Shown: piece by piece, positions 16,862 to 25,799 of the stretch | Layout of the letters: each line of letters begins with the position of its first letter | Numbering within the stretch: the stretch's first letter is position 1 | Assembly (NCBI GenBank): GCA_902495455.1 | Contig: CABUXJ010000007.1 | Coordinates: 1 to 64,000 of the forward strand | Direction: 5' to 3' | DNA: 64,000 nucleotides | DNA from: an uncultured Prevotella sp. | Lineage (GTDB): Bacteria; Bacteroidota; Bacteroidia; Bacteroidales; Bacteroidaceae | Notes under the pieces: model-generated | What the model was told of the DNA's origin: nothing | What the model saw: the letters and a program-made list of their open reading frames with translations, nothing else | The model's database searches: none | Position numbers and translations under genes: made by a program

Positions 16862-17842
16862 CTATTCCTCCTCGATGAGATAGTCGACCATCTGTGTCTC
16901 CAACGCCACGCGCGATATGCCTTGCGGTACGGTCTTGAGATAGAGCGTACACTTGTCGGAGGGATGGGCCACGATGTCCTTGTAGTCGACGACGACCGTG
17001 AAGTCGGCCGCACTAAGCCCGCGGAACTGGCTCACGCCGGTGACGAACTTGACAGCGACCTTTGCCGGGAATGTCCGGAGCACCTTGCCTTCCGGCATGT
17101 TGATGCCGCGGACGGGGATGTTGTCTATCCGTGCTTCGGTGAGGACGTCGGTATAGAAGACCACGCCGACCTTTTCGGGCACACACTTGACACCTTTCAT
17201 CTTCTGCAGACCGCAACTCAAAGACAGCGTGTCGCGGAAGTTGGCGTAGTTGAGAGGTTCGGTGTAGACAACGTTGATGCTGTCCAGGCGTTCCTGAGAA
17301 GCATAGACGTCGACGCTGTCAGGCCGGTATTCGACGTTGGAAATGAAGTAAAGATGTTCCGGCAGGACCCTCCCGCTCCACTTGACGGGCACGCGCTTAC
17401 GCAGTCCGTAGTTGAAGAAGAACTCAAGGCGGTCCGGTTTGATGCTGACGATCTTTGTCGATGCGGACAGCTGCTGATAGGCCATGCGCTGGATTTCGGC
17501 CGCCGAAATGGAGACGGGGCTCTGGTTGCGCATGTAGTTCTTGAAGTTGAGCTTTATCGGGCGCAGCATGTCACCATACATATATCCCAACAACATGAAT
17601 CCCTTGTCGCTCAGTGTGACGCGCACGGTGTCGGTGGCGTCGGACGTGAGGACCACGTTCTGCGGAACGTTGACGATACGCACGGGTATCTTCAGTTCCT
17701 GCTCGTAGGTCTCGTTGAGCGTCATCATGAGCCAGAAGACGCCGGAGAGGGCGAGAAAGGACAAAAAAATCAGAAACTCCTTGTTCACCGAACTGAACAG
17801 GAAGTTCCTGATGATATGATATATGCTGCGTGTCTTGCTCAT
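16862..17842 (-). CDS. YbbR-like domain membrane protein
   Basis: The 326-residue protein has one transmembrane segment near residues 22-41 (EFLIFLSFLALSGVFWLMM) and an external portion with repeated beta domains. Typical features are QELKIPVRIVNVPQNVVL and PVKWSGRVLPEHLYFISNVEYRPDSVDVY, as in YbbR/CdaR proteins. In Firmicutes CdaR regulates the diadenylate cyclase CdaA, but no cyclase gene is adjacent here. In Bacteroidetes the gene is commonly found between yajC and coaE, as here (41 nt after yajC, with coaE following). Its actual role is unassigned. Confidence 0.85.
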   Translation of the reverse strand: MSKTRSIYHIIRNFLFSSVNKEFLIFLSFLALSGVFWLMMTLNETYEQELKIPVRIVNVPQNVVLTSDATDTVRVTLSDKGFMLLGYMYGDMLRPIKLNFKNYMRNQSPVSISAAEIQRMAYQQLSASTKIVSIKPDRLEFFFNYGLRKRVPVKWSGRVLPEHLYFISNVEYRPDSVDVYASQERLDSINVVYTEPLNYANFRDTLSLSCGLQKMKGVKCVPEKVGVVFYTDVLTEARIDNIPVRGINMPEGKVLRTFPAKVAVKFVTGVSQFRGLSAADFTVVVDYKDIVAHPSDKCTLYLKTVPQGISRVALETQMVDYLIEEE

Positions 17843-17883
17843 TTATCGGCCCTGTACGGGTTTTACATTCCCCTGTACGGGTG

Positions 17884-18210
17884 TCATTTGGCTTGTGCGG
17901 ATGTGCTCGCCATGTCCTTGAAGACGTATCCTTTGTCGACGCGTACGATGACGCCGCGCGCTATCTCCACCTCAACGACGTTGGCCACGAGGTCTATCTT
18001 TCGTACCGTGCCGTAGATGCCGCCTCCGGTGACGACCTGCGCACCTTCGGTGAGCGAGTTCTGAAACTTCTGTATCTCCTTCTGCCTCTTCTGCTGCGGG
18101 CGTATCATGAAGAAGTACATGATGGCAAAGATGGCCACCATCATAAGGATCATGCTCATGCCCGAGCCTCCTTGTGCTGCCTGTGCAGCCATGATAAGAT
18201 TTGCTGTCAT
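17884..18210 (-). CDS. yajC: Preprotein translocase subunit YajC
   Basis: A 108-residue accessory subunit of the SecDF translocon. It has one transmembrane helix (SMILMMVAIFAIMYFFMIRP, about residues 18-37) followed by the diagnostic RPQQKRQKEIQKFQNSL basic helix and a small beta domain (GAQVVTGGGIYGTVRKI, then VVEVEIARGVIVRVDKGYV). The start is 15 nt after the nusB stop, within the nusB-yajC-ybbR-coaE operon. Confidence 0.95.
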   Translation of the reverse strand: MTANLIMAAQAAQGGSGMSMILMMVAIFAIMYFFMIRPQQKRQKEIQKFQNSLTEGAQVVTGGGIYGTVRKIDLVANVVEVEIARGVIVRVDKGYVFKDMASTSAQAK

Positions 18211-18225
18211 ATTCTGTTTTTAGGT

Positions 18226-19209
18226 TTATTTCTGTCCGTCATTCTCTTCCGTGGCAGGTTTTTTCTTGCCCGCACGGGGTTCGTCCATGCGCTTGAGCAG
18301 CCGTCCGCTGTCTATCAGATGGCGTGCGATGGCGTCGAGCATGCCGTTGATGTAGCCTCCGCTACGCGGTGTGCTGTAGAGTTTGGCGATGTCGACAAAC
18401 TCGTTGATGCTCACGCTGACGGGTATGCTGGGGAAAGTCATCATCTCCGCTATGGCTATCTGCATGATCACGACGTCCATGTAGGCCAGTCGGTTGAAGT
18501 CCCAATTGCGCGAAGCCTCGCTCATGAAACTCTGATATTCGTCGGCATTCATTATGGTCGCGCGGAAGAGTTTGCGTGCGTACTCGCGTTCCTCCTCGCT
18601 GTCGTATTCTGGGAGCAACTCCTGGCGCGAACCGCTCTTCTCGTCAAAACGCTTGATGGTCTTGAGAACAAACGTGTCAACTATCTCTTTGTCGTCATTC
18701 CAGTAGAGGCTCTGCTCCTCGAGGATGGCGTCGAGAGCGGTGTTGTCCTGTATGAGAGTGCGGTAGATTTTGCGCCACAGTTCGCGGTCGGCGGCATACG
18801 AGTCGTCCGGATCGGCCATGTAGTCCTGATAGATCTGGCTTTCCGTTATCTGAAGATAGAGTTTGCGGAGAAACTCCGGTTCTGTCGACCATGACTTCTT
18901 CTGTGCTTCCATGAAGTCGTTGAGCATGCGGTTTTCCTCAAGCTGCAGGGCAAACTTGTTGTATGCAAACTTCTGCGACGGCATTTCGGTACCTTCGCGT
19001 GTGGCTTTGGCCTGCGCCACCTCGAGGTGACGTCTTGACTCTTTCGTCACGGCCACTATCAGTGCAAGCAGATAGTTGTAGAGATCGTATGCCTTGGAGA
19101 GGCTAAAAAAAAGCTCTTTTTCTGCGGATTCGATGTTCTTGTTGCCGTTTTGATAGTAGGCATAGGTTAACTGGACGGTCTTGACCCTTATAATTTCGCG
19201 GTTTATCAT
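18226..19209 (-). CDS. nusB: Transcription antitermination factor NusB, long Bacteroidetes form
   Basis: The ATG at 19209 gives 327 residues, more than twice the E. coli length. The C-terminal 130 residues carry the NusB helical fold (EREYARKLFRATI, WDFNRLAYMDVVIMQIAIAEM, SVSINEFVDIAKLYSTPRSGGYINGMLDAI), which binds boxA RNA with S10. The N-terminal extension (about 190 residues, starting INREIIRVKTVQLTYAYYQ) is typical of the phylum and starts like a duplicated NusB half. The frame stays open 47 codons further upstream, but a promoter sits there, so that region is excluded. It heads the operon that ends with lacI. Confidence 0.93.
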   Translation of the reverse strand: MINREIIRVKTVQLTYAYYQNGNKNIESAEKELFFSLSKAYDLYNYLLALIVAVTKESRRHLEVAQAKATREGTEMPSQKFAYNKFALQLEENRMLNDFMEAQKKSWSTEPEFLRKLYLQITESQIYQDYMADPDDSYAADRELWRKIYRTLIQDNTALDAILEEQSLYWNDDKEIVDTFVLKTIKRFDEKSGSRQELLPEYDSEEEREYARKLFRATIMNADEYQSFMSEASRNWDFNRLAYMDVVIMQIAIAEMMTFPSIPVSVSINEFVDIAKLYSTPRSGGYINGMLDAIARHLIDSGRLLKRMDEPRAGKKKPATEENDGQK

Positions 19210-19296
19210 ATATGCTGTATGTCTATATGTGTCGTCGTTTGTAGATTCTCCAATCCTAAAAGTGTCCGATGGTAACCACCGGGCCGTATTTGTGTG

Positions 19297-19327
19297 CAAA
19301 TTTAGAGAAAATTCTGCGAAGCTGCAA
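19297..19327 (-). promoter_or_regulatory. Promoter for the nusB operon
   Basis: The minus strand reads TTG at 19327-19325, then 20 nt, then TAAATTTG at 19304-19297, a good Bacteroidetes promoter. The leader to the ATG at 19209 is about 80 nt. Confidence 0.6.
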
Positions 19328-19558
19328 GATTTTTGCCGAAATATTGTCATTTTTCATATAAATAATTGTAAAAGCGGCCGCGGCGAGACACGATTTTACT
19401 GTCAATATAGTTTACTTTAACAATAGTTAATTCGTTTCCGGACTTCATTTTGCGAATTATGACGCAAAAATGGCCATTTTTCGAGCAAAATCAGAAACCA
19501 CTGATATTCAGTTACTTACAAACAACAGCTTCAAAATCCGATTTTTCCGACCGAGCAA

Positions 19559-19660
19559 TAAGGGCCTTACGGCCTTGCAACGGGGCGCTCGTTGCATCGC
19601 AACGGCGTGCTCGTTGCACAACAACAAGCATGCCGTCAGAGACCAACGGGGCCCTTACGG
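19559..19660. repeat. GC-rich hairpin-array repeat, copy 2
   Basis: A 102-bp unit bounded by TAAGGGCCTTACGG and GGGGCCCTTACGG. It contains consecutive small palindromes GCAACGGGGCGCTCGTTGC and GCAACGGCGTGCTCGTTGC and a decayed third. It lies between divergent nusB and rplY. The rest of 19328-19881 is AT-rich and repeat-like, with no credible gene. Confidence 0.85.
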
Positions 19661-19881
19661 CTCGCAACGACATGGCGACGGTGACGTAAAACGGCCGAAA
19701 TTAACAGACATTAACCACTCTTTTGCGAACGTAAAAGTACGTAAATTTGTGAATTATGCGGACATTTTAGTATTTATTAAGAGTGTTTTTAGATATCAAG
19801 GAGTCAAGCCGCGACAACTCCTAAAACTCTTTAATTAAACTCTCAAACACCTTAACAACTCCCAAAAAATCAGCTATTCAC

Positions 19882-19912
19882 TTGCACGATTGCAGGAAAA
19901 TGCGTACCTTTG
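19882..19912 (+). promoter_or_regulatory. Promoter for rplY-pth-hslR
   Basis: TTG at 19882-19884, 20 nt spacing and TACCTTTG at 19905-19912 form a near-consensus Bacteroidetes promoter, leaving a leader of about 85 nt before the ATG at 20004. Confidence 0.65.
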
Positions 19913-20003
19913 CACCGCTTTTTCAAAGCACATCGAAAAAATTCGTGTGATGGTGAATTGAGCAAAAGAACATTTTTTCAAACTTAATTTAGAGTAACAC
20001 ATT

Positions 20004-20606
20004 ATGAAAGAAATCGTAGTAAACGGTCAGAAGCGCACCGAAACAGGCAAGAAGGCTTCAAAGCTGATGCGCAAGGAGGGACTCGTGCCCTGCAACATGT
20101 ATGGAGAGAAGAAAGGCGAAAACGGTCTGCCCGAGGCTATGTCATTCGCAGTGTCAATGACCGAGCTCCGCAAGATTGTCTACACTCCCCACATCTATGT
20201 CGTCAACCTCAACATCGACGGCGAGAGCCACACTGCCGTACTGAAGGAACTCCAGTTCCACCCGGTAACGGACGCCCTGCTCCACGTAGACTTCTATGAG
20301 GTCAACGACCAGAAGCCCATCACAATCGGTATCCCCGTCCGCCTCAACGGTCTGGCACAGGGTGTACGCGACGGTGGCCGCATCAACCTCTCTATCCGCA
20401 AAATCAACGTTACGGCTCCCTATCAGATTATTCCGGAGCACCTTGACATCGACGTCACCAACCTCAAGCTCGGTAAGAGCATCAAGGTCGGCGAACTCAG
20501 CTTCGAGGGTCTCGAGATCGCCACACCGGCCGAGGTTATCGTATGCTCGGTTAAGGCTACACGTGCATCAAGGTCTGCAGCGGCAGCTGAAGCAGCAGGT
20601 AAGTAA
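20004..20606 (+). CDS. rplY: 50S ribosomal protein L25 (Ctc form)
   Basis: The 200-residue protein has the N-terminal L25 5S-rRNA-binding domain (about residues 1-95, [18 protein letters not shown] and [22 protein letters not shown]) and the C-terminal TL5/Ctc beta domain ([20 protein letters not shown], then [21 protein letters not shown]), plus an Ala-rich tail. This two-domain layout is the usual one outside enterobacteria. The stop codon overlaps the start of pth (TAATG), indicating coupled translation. Confidence 0.96.
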   Translation: MKEIVVNGQKRTETGKKASKLMRKEGLVPCNMYGEKKGENGLPEAMSFAVSMTELRKIVYTPHIYVVNLNIDGESHTAVLKELQFHPVTDALLHVDFYEVNDQKPITIGIPVRLNGLAQGVRDGGRINLSIRKINVTAPYQIIPEHLDIDVTNLKLGKSIKVGELSFEGLEIATPAEVIVCSVKATRASRSAAAAEAAGK

Positions 20607-21175
20607 TGGAGAAATACTTGATTGTTGGTCTGGGGAACGTCGGAAGTGAATACGACCTGACCCGACATAACACAGGATTTATGGTATTGGACGCTTTTGC
20701 TAAGGCGTCCAATATTGTTTTTGAAGACCGCCGCTACGGCTTCGTGGCCGAGACGAGCATCAAGGGGCGCAAGGTGACGCTGCTCAAGCCGAGCACATAC
20801 ATGAACCTCAGCGGCAACGCCGTGCGCTACTGGATGAACAAGGAGAACATCCCGCTGGAACATCTGCTCGTCATCGTTGACGACCTGGCTCTGCCACTCG
20901 GCACGCTACGCCTCAAGCCCGCCGGCAGCAATGCCGGCCACAACGGCCTCGGAAACATCCAGTCCGTGCTCGGTACCGACCGCTACTGCCGTCTGCGCGT
21001 TGGCATCGGCAACGACTTCCCACGCGGGATGCAGGTCCAATGGGTGCTCGGACGATATGACGACGAGGACACCCGGGTGCTGGAACCGAAGATCGAGACG
21101 GCCTGCGAGATGATCAAGAGCTTTGTCCTGGCGGGCGTGGACTTCACGATGAACGCTTTCAACAAAAAGAAATAA
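20606..21175 (+). CDS. pth: Peptidyl-tRNA hydrolase
   Basis: Releases peptidyl groups from tRNAs that drop off ribosomes. The 189-residue protein keeps the family signature [22 protein letters not shown], with the catalytic histidine in TRHN, the STYMNLSG block, [17 protein letters not shown] with the catalytic aspartate, and [12 protein letters not shown]. It overlaps rplY by one base and is followed 3 nt later by the S4-domain gene, so rplY, pth and hslR form one operon devoted to ribosome maintenance. Confidence 0.96.
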   Translation: MEKYLIVGLGNVGSEYDLTRHNTGFMVLDAFAKASNIVFEDRRYGFVAETSIKGRKVTLLKPSTYMNLSGNAVRYWMNKENIPLEHLLVIVDDLALPLGTLRLKPAGSNAGHNGLGNIQSVLGTDRYCRLRVGIGNDFPRGMQVQWVLGRYDDEDTRVLEPKIETACEMIKSFVLAGVDFTMNAFNKKK

Positions 21176-21178
21176 GCC

Positions 21179-21598
21179 ATGACAGAAGAGGCAAGAATCG
21201 ACAAATGGCTCTGGGCGGCACGCATCTTCAAAACCCGCTCCATCGCCGCCGACGCCTGCAAAAACGGCCGCGTGACCATCGGCGGAGCCAACGCCAAACC
21301 CTCACGCACGGTCAAGGCGGGCGATGTCGTGGCCGTCAGAAAGCCGCCGGTGACATACTCCTTCCGCGTCATCAAACCGATAGAACAGCGCGTGGGAGCC
21401 AAGCTCATACCCGAAATCTACGAGAACGTGACCACGCCGGACCAGTATGAACTGCTCGAGATGAACCGCATCAGCGGTTTCGTCGACCGCGCACGCGGCA
21501 CCGGACGCCCCACAAAGAAGGAACGACGCTCGCTCGACGCCTTCATCGGACCGTCATCCGAAGGCTTCGACTCTTGGGATGACGACGAAGAAGACTGA
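21179..21598 (+). CDS. hslR: S4-domain RNA-binding protein, Hsp15-like
   Basis: The 139-residue basic protein starts with an S4 RNA-binding domain (EARIDKWLWAARIFKTRSIAADACKNGRVTIGG, a match to the Hsp15 pattern when read across the conserved ARIDKWLW and RVTIGG ends). In E. coli, Hsp15 binds stalled 50S subunits carrying peptidyl-tRNA, a role that fits its position directly after pth. The C-terminus has the RPTKKERRSLDAF segment and an acidic end (DSWDDDEED). Confidence 0.88.
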   Translation: MTEEARIDKWLWAARIFKTRSIAADACKNGRVTIGGANAKPSRTVKAGDVVAVRKPPVTYSFRVIKPIEQRVGAKLIPEIYENVTTPDQYELLEMNRISGFVDRARGTGRPTKKERRSLDAFIGPSSEGFDSWDDDEED

Positions 21599-21637
21599 AA
21601 GCTACCGACTTTTATAATCAAACAAAAGCATATCAGT

Positions 21638-22756
21638 ATGAAGACATTAAAGAACCTGATCGCCGCAGCCGCATTGCTGCCGATGCTCACGGCATGTATC
21701 GATGGCGAGACGGAAAATGCCGGATTCTCCAGAGTAGCCACGACAGTGTCCTACGCAAACAATACGGATGGAGCTATCATGTTTGCCACCTACGGCAACT
21801 GGCACATCATTCAGAACAGCGGCAACGACTGGTGTCATCTGCAGACAATGGAAGGCCAGGCTAACATGATATACCAGATACCGTTTACCATAGGCCAGAA
21901 TACGACAGGAGAGGCGCGTCAAGCTAACTTCACGCTTCAGGACAACGGAAACGGAGACGTCAAAGTCAACTTCATAATCCCTCAGTACGCCACACGCGGA
22001 GACGGCACGCTGGGCAACGCGGCCACCATCAGACACATCGAGGGCTCCGACGGCAGCCTCATCACGGCCGACTATGACTCCCAATACCGTCCCACGGCGC
22101 TGACGATGGAGAAGAACGGGACGCTGGTGAGAAGTCTTGAGATAAGCTACAGCGACAATGCCGACAGCACAATCACCGTGTTCGCCAAGAGAGCAGCCCT
22201 CCCCAACGGGACAACGCTCACGGCAAAATATGGCACGGGCTACCAACCGACGACACTGACGTCGGCCACGGACACGGTCGGATATTACGACCAGGGATAC
22301 ATCGGCGGCAGCGCCACCGTATTCAACATCGAGGAACACTTCCAAGGCGGCGAATACACCGTGCAGGCACTCAAGCTGAACAACAAGCAGAGCCTCGCTG
22401 CCGATGGAATACACAATGCCGACAGTCTCCGGTATCGCCACAAATACGCCGACGGCAACATTGTGGAAGCAATGCTCGAACTACATTACAGCGAGAGAGA
22501 CAACCGCCGGCAGTCGCTGGACATCAACCAACTGCTGCTTGGCATAGAGGAGTGCAACCCCTACACGCTGGTGTCTTTGTATAAGTTTGCCCGCAACAGC
22601 AGTGTCATTTCCGAGGCCAAGTCAAAGGAACTCTTGCTGACGGTGGAGACAACGGAAAACGCCGACGGCAGCATAAATACAATGACCGTGACGCGCACAC
22701 CGTTGGAGGGAGACGACAGGACGCCCACTTCGGTAACATATACATTCGGCTATTAA
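21638..22756 (+). CDS. Surface lipoprotein with BACON-like N-terminal domain
   Basis: The 372-residue protein has a lipoprotein signal (LLPMLTAC, cysteine at residue 20). Residues of about 30-120 (GNWHIIQNSGNDWCHLQT, then a NTTGEARQANFTLQD edge) resemble a BACON domain, a beta-sandwich of Bacteroidetes surface proteins. The remainder has alternating strands such as YDSQYRPTALTMEKNGTLV, similar to the YD/RHS-like or DUF4595 lipoprotein pattern. No catalytic motif is seen, and no polysaccharide utilisation locus is adjacent. It starts 39 nt after hslR and precedes purN; function unknown. Confidence 0.6.
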   Translation: MKTLKNLIAAAALLPMLTACIDGETENAGFSRVATTVSYANNTDGAIMFATYGNWHIIQNSGNDWCHLQTMEGQANMIYQIPFTIGQNTTGEARQANFTLQDNGNGDVKVNFIIPQYATRGDGTLGNAATIRHIEGSDGSLITADYDSQYRPTALTMEKNGTLVRSLEISYSDNADSTITVFAKRAALPNGTTLTAKYGTGYQPTTLTSATDTVGYYDQGYIGGSATVFNIEEHFQGGEYTVQALKLNNKQSLAADGIHNADSLRYRHKYADGNIVEAMLELHYSERDNRRQSLDINQLLLGIEECNPYTLVSLYKFARNSSVISEAKSKELLLTVETTENADGSINTMTVTRTPLEGDDRTPTSVTYTFGY

Positions 22757-22782
22757 CATCCATCGACCACAGACCACAGTTC

Positions 22783-23355
22783 ATGACAAACATTGCCATA
22801 TTCGTGTCGGGCAACGGCACCAACTGCGAGAACATCATACGTCACTTTGACGGCAATCCGGACATACACGTGAAACTCGTCCTGAGCAACCGGACGGATG
22901 CCTACGCCCTCGTAAGGGCAGCCTCATTAGGAGTACCGACCGTGGTCATGGACAAAACAACATTCAGAGACGAACAAAGCCTGACCGACATGATGGAACG
23001 ACACGACATCGACTTCATCGTGCTGGCAGGCTTTCTGCTGATGATACCACCGTTTCTCATCGCACGCTATCCCCGCCGCATCATCAACATCCACCCTGCC
23101 CTGCTGCCCAAATACGGCGGCAAAGGCATGTACGGGCACCACATTCACGAAGCTGTCAAGGCCAACGGCGAGACCGAGACGGGCATCACGATACACTATG
23201 TCAGTGAGGTGTGTGACGGCGGAGAGATAATCTTTCAGGCCCGGACGGAAGTATTGCCGGAGGATTCGCCGGAGGACATTGCCGCAAAAGTCGGGCGCCT
23301 CGAGCAACAGCATTATCCTCTGGTGATTGAAAAGACAATACGACAATGCTTCTAA
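22783..23355 (+). CDS. purN: Phosphoribosylglycinamide formyltransferase
   Basis: Transfers a formyl group from 10-formyl-tetrahydrofolate to GAR in purine synthesis. The 190-residue product carries the N-terminal phosphate-binding IAIFVSGNGTNCENII, the catalytic INIHPALLPKYGGKGMYG stretch (Asn and His) and the aspartate in HYVSEVCDGGEII. GMYG with HH following matches the Bacteroidetes enzymes. It overlaps the antiporter gene by 10 nt, which suggests co-transcription. Confidence 0.95.
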   Translation: MTNIAIFVSGNGTNCENIIRHFDGNPDIHVKLVLSNRTDAYALVRAASLGVPTVVMDKTTFRDEQSLTDMMERHDIDFIVLAGFLLMIPPFLIARYPRRIINIHPALLPKYGGKGMYGHHIHEAVKANGETETGITIHYVSEVCDGGEIIFQARTEVLPEDSPEDIAAKVGRLEQQHYPLVIEKTIRQCF

Positions 23356-24356
23356 ACATTATATATATTATAATAGGTGTGGCTCTCGTCCTCTGGGGCG
23401 CAGACCGAATGACGGACGGCGCAGCCTCGCTGGCACGCCGCATGCACATATCGGAAATGGTGATAGGCCTGACGATTGTAGCCGCGGGAACGTCCGCACC
23501 GGAACTGTTTGTCAGTCTCGTCTCCGCACTGAAAGGCACGCCGGACATGGCTGTGGGCAATGTCGTGGGCAGCAACATATTCAACACGCTGCTCATCGTA
23601 GGCTGCGCCGCTATGGTGGCACCGATGACGATTTCGGCGACAACGGTACGCAAAGACATTCCCTTTGCCATTGCAGCCTCACTGCTGCTCATCGTTCTTT
23701 GCTTCGACAGCTTCAACGGATTTGATATCACCGGCAACAGCATAAGCCGCGTCGACGGTTTCATATTGCTCGCCGGCATGGCATGCTTCATGATCTACAC
23801 ACTGAGGACGGCGGGAAGCAGCAACGGAACAGCAGGAAGCAACAACGGAACGGCAACAAGCGGTGGCACGACGCCAACGGCAACGCCAGCAACAGACGGA
23901 CCGGGCGTCGCAAGGTGTTTAGGATATGTCATTCTGGGCCTCGTCTGTCTCATCGGGGGCAGCAACCTCTTCGTAAATGCGACATCAGAGATGGCCCGCG
24001 ACCTCGGCGTGAGTGACGGCGTGATCGGCCTGACCATCGTGGCCGGCGGCACATCAATGCCCGAATTGGCCACAAGCGTGGTCGCCGCACGCAAAGGCCA
24101 GTCGGCCATTGCCATCGGAAACGTCATCGGCAGCAATGTCTTCAACATCCTCGCAATACTCGGTGTGACAGCCGTCATCTGTCCGATGCAACTCAACGGT
24201 ATCACCGCCACAGACCTGTCGGTCATGTGCAGTAGCATCATTGCCGTATGGTTGTTTTCTTTCACCAGATATACAGTAGAAAGATGGGAAGGCGCTGTGC
24301 TCACCGTCTCATTTCTGGCATACCTCGGCTACCTGTTGTCAAACGTAATAATATAA
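23346..24356 (+). CDS. Calcium/sodium antiporter, YrbG-like (CaCA family)
   Basis: The 336-residue inner-membrane protein has the two inverted alpha repeats that form the ion-binding sites: AAGTSAPELFVSLVSALKGT with GNVVGSNIFNT in the first half, and AGGTSMPELATSVVAARKGQ with GNVIGSNVFNI in the second. About ten transmembrane segments are evident. The halves are joined by an unusually low-complexity cytoplasmic loop rich in Ser, Gly, Asn and Thr (about residues 157-186). It overlaps the end of purN. The counter-ion pair is inferred from family membership. Confidence 0.92.
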   Translation: MLLNIIYIIIGVALVLWGADRMTDGAASLARRMHISEMVIGLTIVAAGTSAPELFVSLVSALKGTPDMAVGNVVGSNIFNTLLIVGCAAMVAPMTISATTVRKDIPFAIAASLLLIVLCFDSFNGFDITGNSISRVDGFILLAGMACFMIYTLRTAGSSNGTAGSNNGTATSGGTTPTATPATDGPGVARCLGYVILGLVCLIGGSNLFVNATSEMARDLGVSDGVIGLTIVAGGTSMPELATSVVAARKGQSAIAIGNVIGSNVFNILAILGVTAVICPMQLNGITATDLSVMCSSIIAVWLFSFTRYTVERWEGAVLTVSFLAYLGYLLSNVII

Positions 24357-24397
24357 GATAAGGAGTTAAAGGGAGTAAAATGAAGATAGAGGAATAC

Positions 24398-24502
24398 AAA
24401 GGGAGATAAAAGGAGATAGAGGGAGATAAAGAACATATCTATTGTCGTCAAACAATAAGACCGTTGTCCTTTATCTCCCTCTATCTCCTTTTATCTCCCT
24501 TT
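24398..24502. terminator. Perfect 34-bp inverted repeat between convergent genes
   Basis: The arms 24398-24431 and 24469-24502 are exact reverse complements made of GGGAGATAAA and AGGAGATAGA units, with a 37-nt loop; related AAGGAGTTAAAGGGAG sequence extends outward. It fills the gap between the antiporter (plus) and lacI (minus). It probably stops transcription from both sides and could also be a dispersed repeat. Confidence 0.7.
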
Positions 24503-24517
24503 TACTCCTTACTGATA

Positions 24518-25540
24518 TTATTTCCGTTTCGCCGAAGTCTCACGTATCACGAGCCTTTGCGGCACTATCTCACGGTATATCGTGCGGTCTCCGGCAATGG
24601 CACGGAGCAACAACCGACATGCCGTGGCACCCATCAGATGCGACTGGTCCTCTATGGCTGACATCTGCGGAGTGACGTATGCCGCGTGCCTGTCGTCCGT
24701 AAAACCGATCAGAGCCACATCTTCCGGTATACGAAGCCCCGACTGCTTGATTGCCGTAAATGCCGCAAACGTGATTATGTCGTTGAAAGCGAGGATGGCA
24801 TCGGGACGGTCCGGACGCGCAAGAAGCTCTTTTGTCGAGCTCAGAGCAAGCTCATAGTCGATTTTGTCACACACCACCATCTCCCGGTCTATCGGTATCC
24901 GGCTCGCCCTGAGCGCCTCTAAATAACCATGTTTGCGGCGGCGCACCATGTCGAGGTGGTTCGGTCCGCCGATGAAAGCAATGCGGCGGCTGCCCGTGTC
25001 GATGAGATGTTGCGTCGCTAACTGCGCCGCTTCATCGCCGTTGGCCGTCACCGAGGAGAACATATCGGTGAGACATGTGCGTCCGAAGAACACCAGCGGT
25101 ATGCCCATGCGGTTGAGTTCCTCGAAATGGGAGTAGTCGGTGGTATTCTGCGCCAAGCAGGCGATGATGCCTTCGACATGCATGTCGATGAAGTTGTCAA
25201 CCGTCCGGGCCTCCGTCTCAAAGTCCTCGTGGCTATTGGCGCTGATGACCGAATATCCCTCCTTGGCCGCTTCGCTCTCTATTCCATCGAGCACAGCTGC
25301 GTAGTAGTGGGTCACAAGGTTTGGAACCACCACTCCGATAATCTTCGGCGCTTCCCTGCGAAGACTCCGCGCGAAAGGATTGGGGCGATAGTTGAGTTGT
25401 TCCGCGAGCGCTTTCACACGCATCTGCATGTCCTTGCCTATCTCCGGACTGTTCCGCAGGGCACGACTGACAGTGGCGATACTCACGCCAAGTTCCTTTG
25501 CTAAATCTTTAAGGGAGGGCCGATGCTTATTCGTTGACAT
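24518..25540 (-). CDS. LacI/GalR-family transcriptional regulator (2)
   Basis: The 340-residue protein has a helix-turn-helix at the N-terminus (SLKDLAKELGVSIATVSRALR, residues 9-29) with the hinge region LNYRPNPFARSLR, then the ligand-binding domain (IIGVVVPNLVTHYYAAVLDGIE, PDAILAFNDIITFAAFTAI, VALIGFTDDRHAAYV). It is closely similar to the regulator at 14659-15765 but lacks that protein's N-terminal extension. A palindrome GCAAACGTTTAC overlaps the -33 region of its own promoter, so autoregulation is likely. Ligand and regulon are unknown. Confidence 0.92.
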   Translation of the reverse strand: MSTNKHRPSLKDLAKELGVSIATVSRALRNSPEIGKDMQMRVKALAEQLNYRPNPFARSLRREAPKIIGVVVPNLVTHYYAAVLDGIESEAAKEGYSVISANSHEDFETEARTVDNFIDMHVEGIIACLAQNTTDYSHFEELNRMGIPLVFFGRTCLTDMFSSVTANGDEAAQLATQHLIDTGSRRIAFIGGPNHLDMVRRRKHGYLEALRASRIPIDREMVVCDKIDYELALSSTKELLARPDRPDAILAFNDIITFAAFTAIKQSGLRIPEDVALIGFTDDRHAAYVTPQMSAIEDQSHLMGATACRLLLRAIAGDRTIYREIVPQRLVIRETSAKRK

Positions 25541-25576
25541 TTAAGGATTGCTTTACAAAGATTAGGGTTACACCTG

Positions 25577-25616
25577 CAAATTTACTCAAAATAGGCTTAA
25601 TGCGCAAACGTTTACG
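25577..25616 (-). promoter_or_regulatory. lacI promoter with LacI-type operator
   Basis: On the minus strand TTTG (25608-25605), 20 nt and TAAATTTG (25584-25577) form a strong promoter. The -33 element lies inside GCAAACGTTTAC (25604-25615), a palindrome centred on CG as in LacI/GalR operators. Binding there would block RNA polymerase. Confidence 0.6.
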
Positions 25617-25660
25617 TGAGATTTTTCAATAAAACAATCTTTATATAATCAAAATGTTCA

Positions 25661-25764
25661 TATCTTTGCAACAGAAAGTAAGAATGAGTAATGAATAGTT
25701 GATAATAAGTTAGTTAGAAAACAGAGGCTTAATATTGTCGGGAGACAATTTTAAGCCTTTTTTA
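25661..25764 (+). ncRNA. Candidate small RNA with intrinsic terminator
   Basis: A TATCTTTG -7 box at 25661-25668 would start a transcript near 25675. A hairpin at 25725-25758 (AGGCTTAATATTGTC against GACAATTTTAAGCCT, one mismatch, GGGA loop) followed by TTTTTT ends it near 25763, giving an RNA of about 90 nt. It contains only trivial frames such as ATGAGTAATGAATAG. It lies between two leftward genes, so the hairpin has no other plus-strand gene to serve. No good -33 element is visible, which lowers certainty. Confidence 0.45.
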
Positions 25765-25799
25765 TTTTGCCTTTTTTCTGGATCAACATCATCCCAATC

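Noticed and set aside
16922..18016. 364-codon plus-strand open frame
   Set aside because: It is antisense to the YbbR-like gene and yajC, which have clear family motifs; its composition looks like a GC-driven shadow frame.
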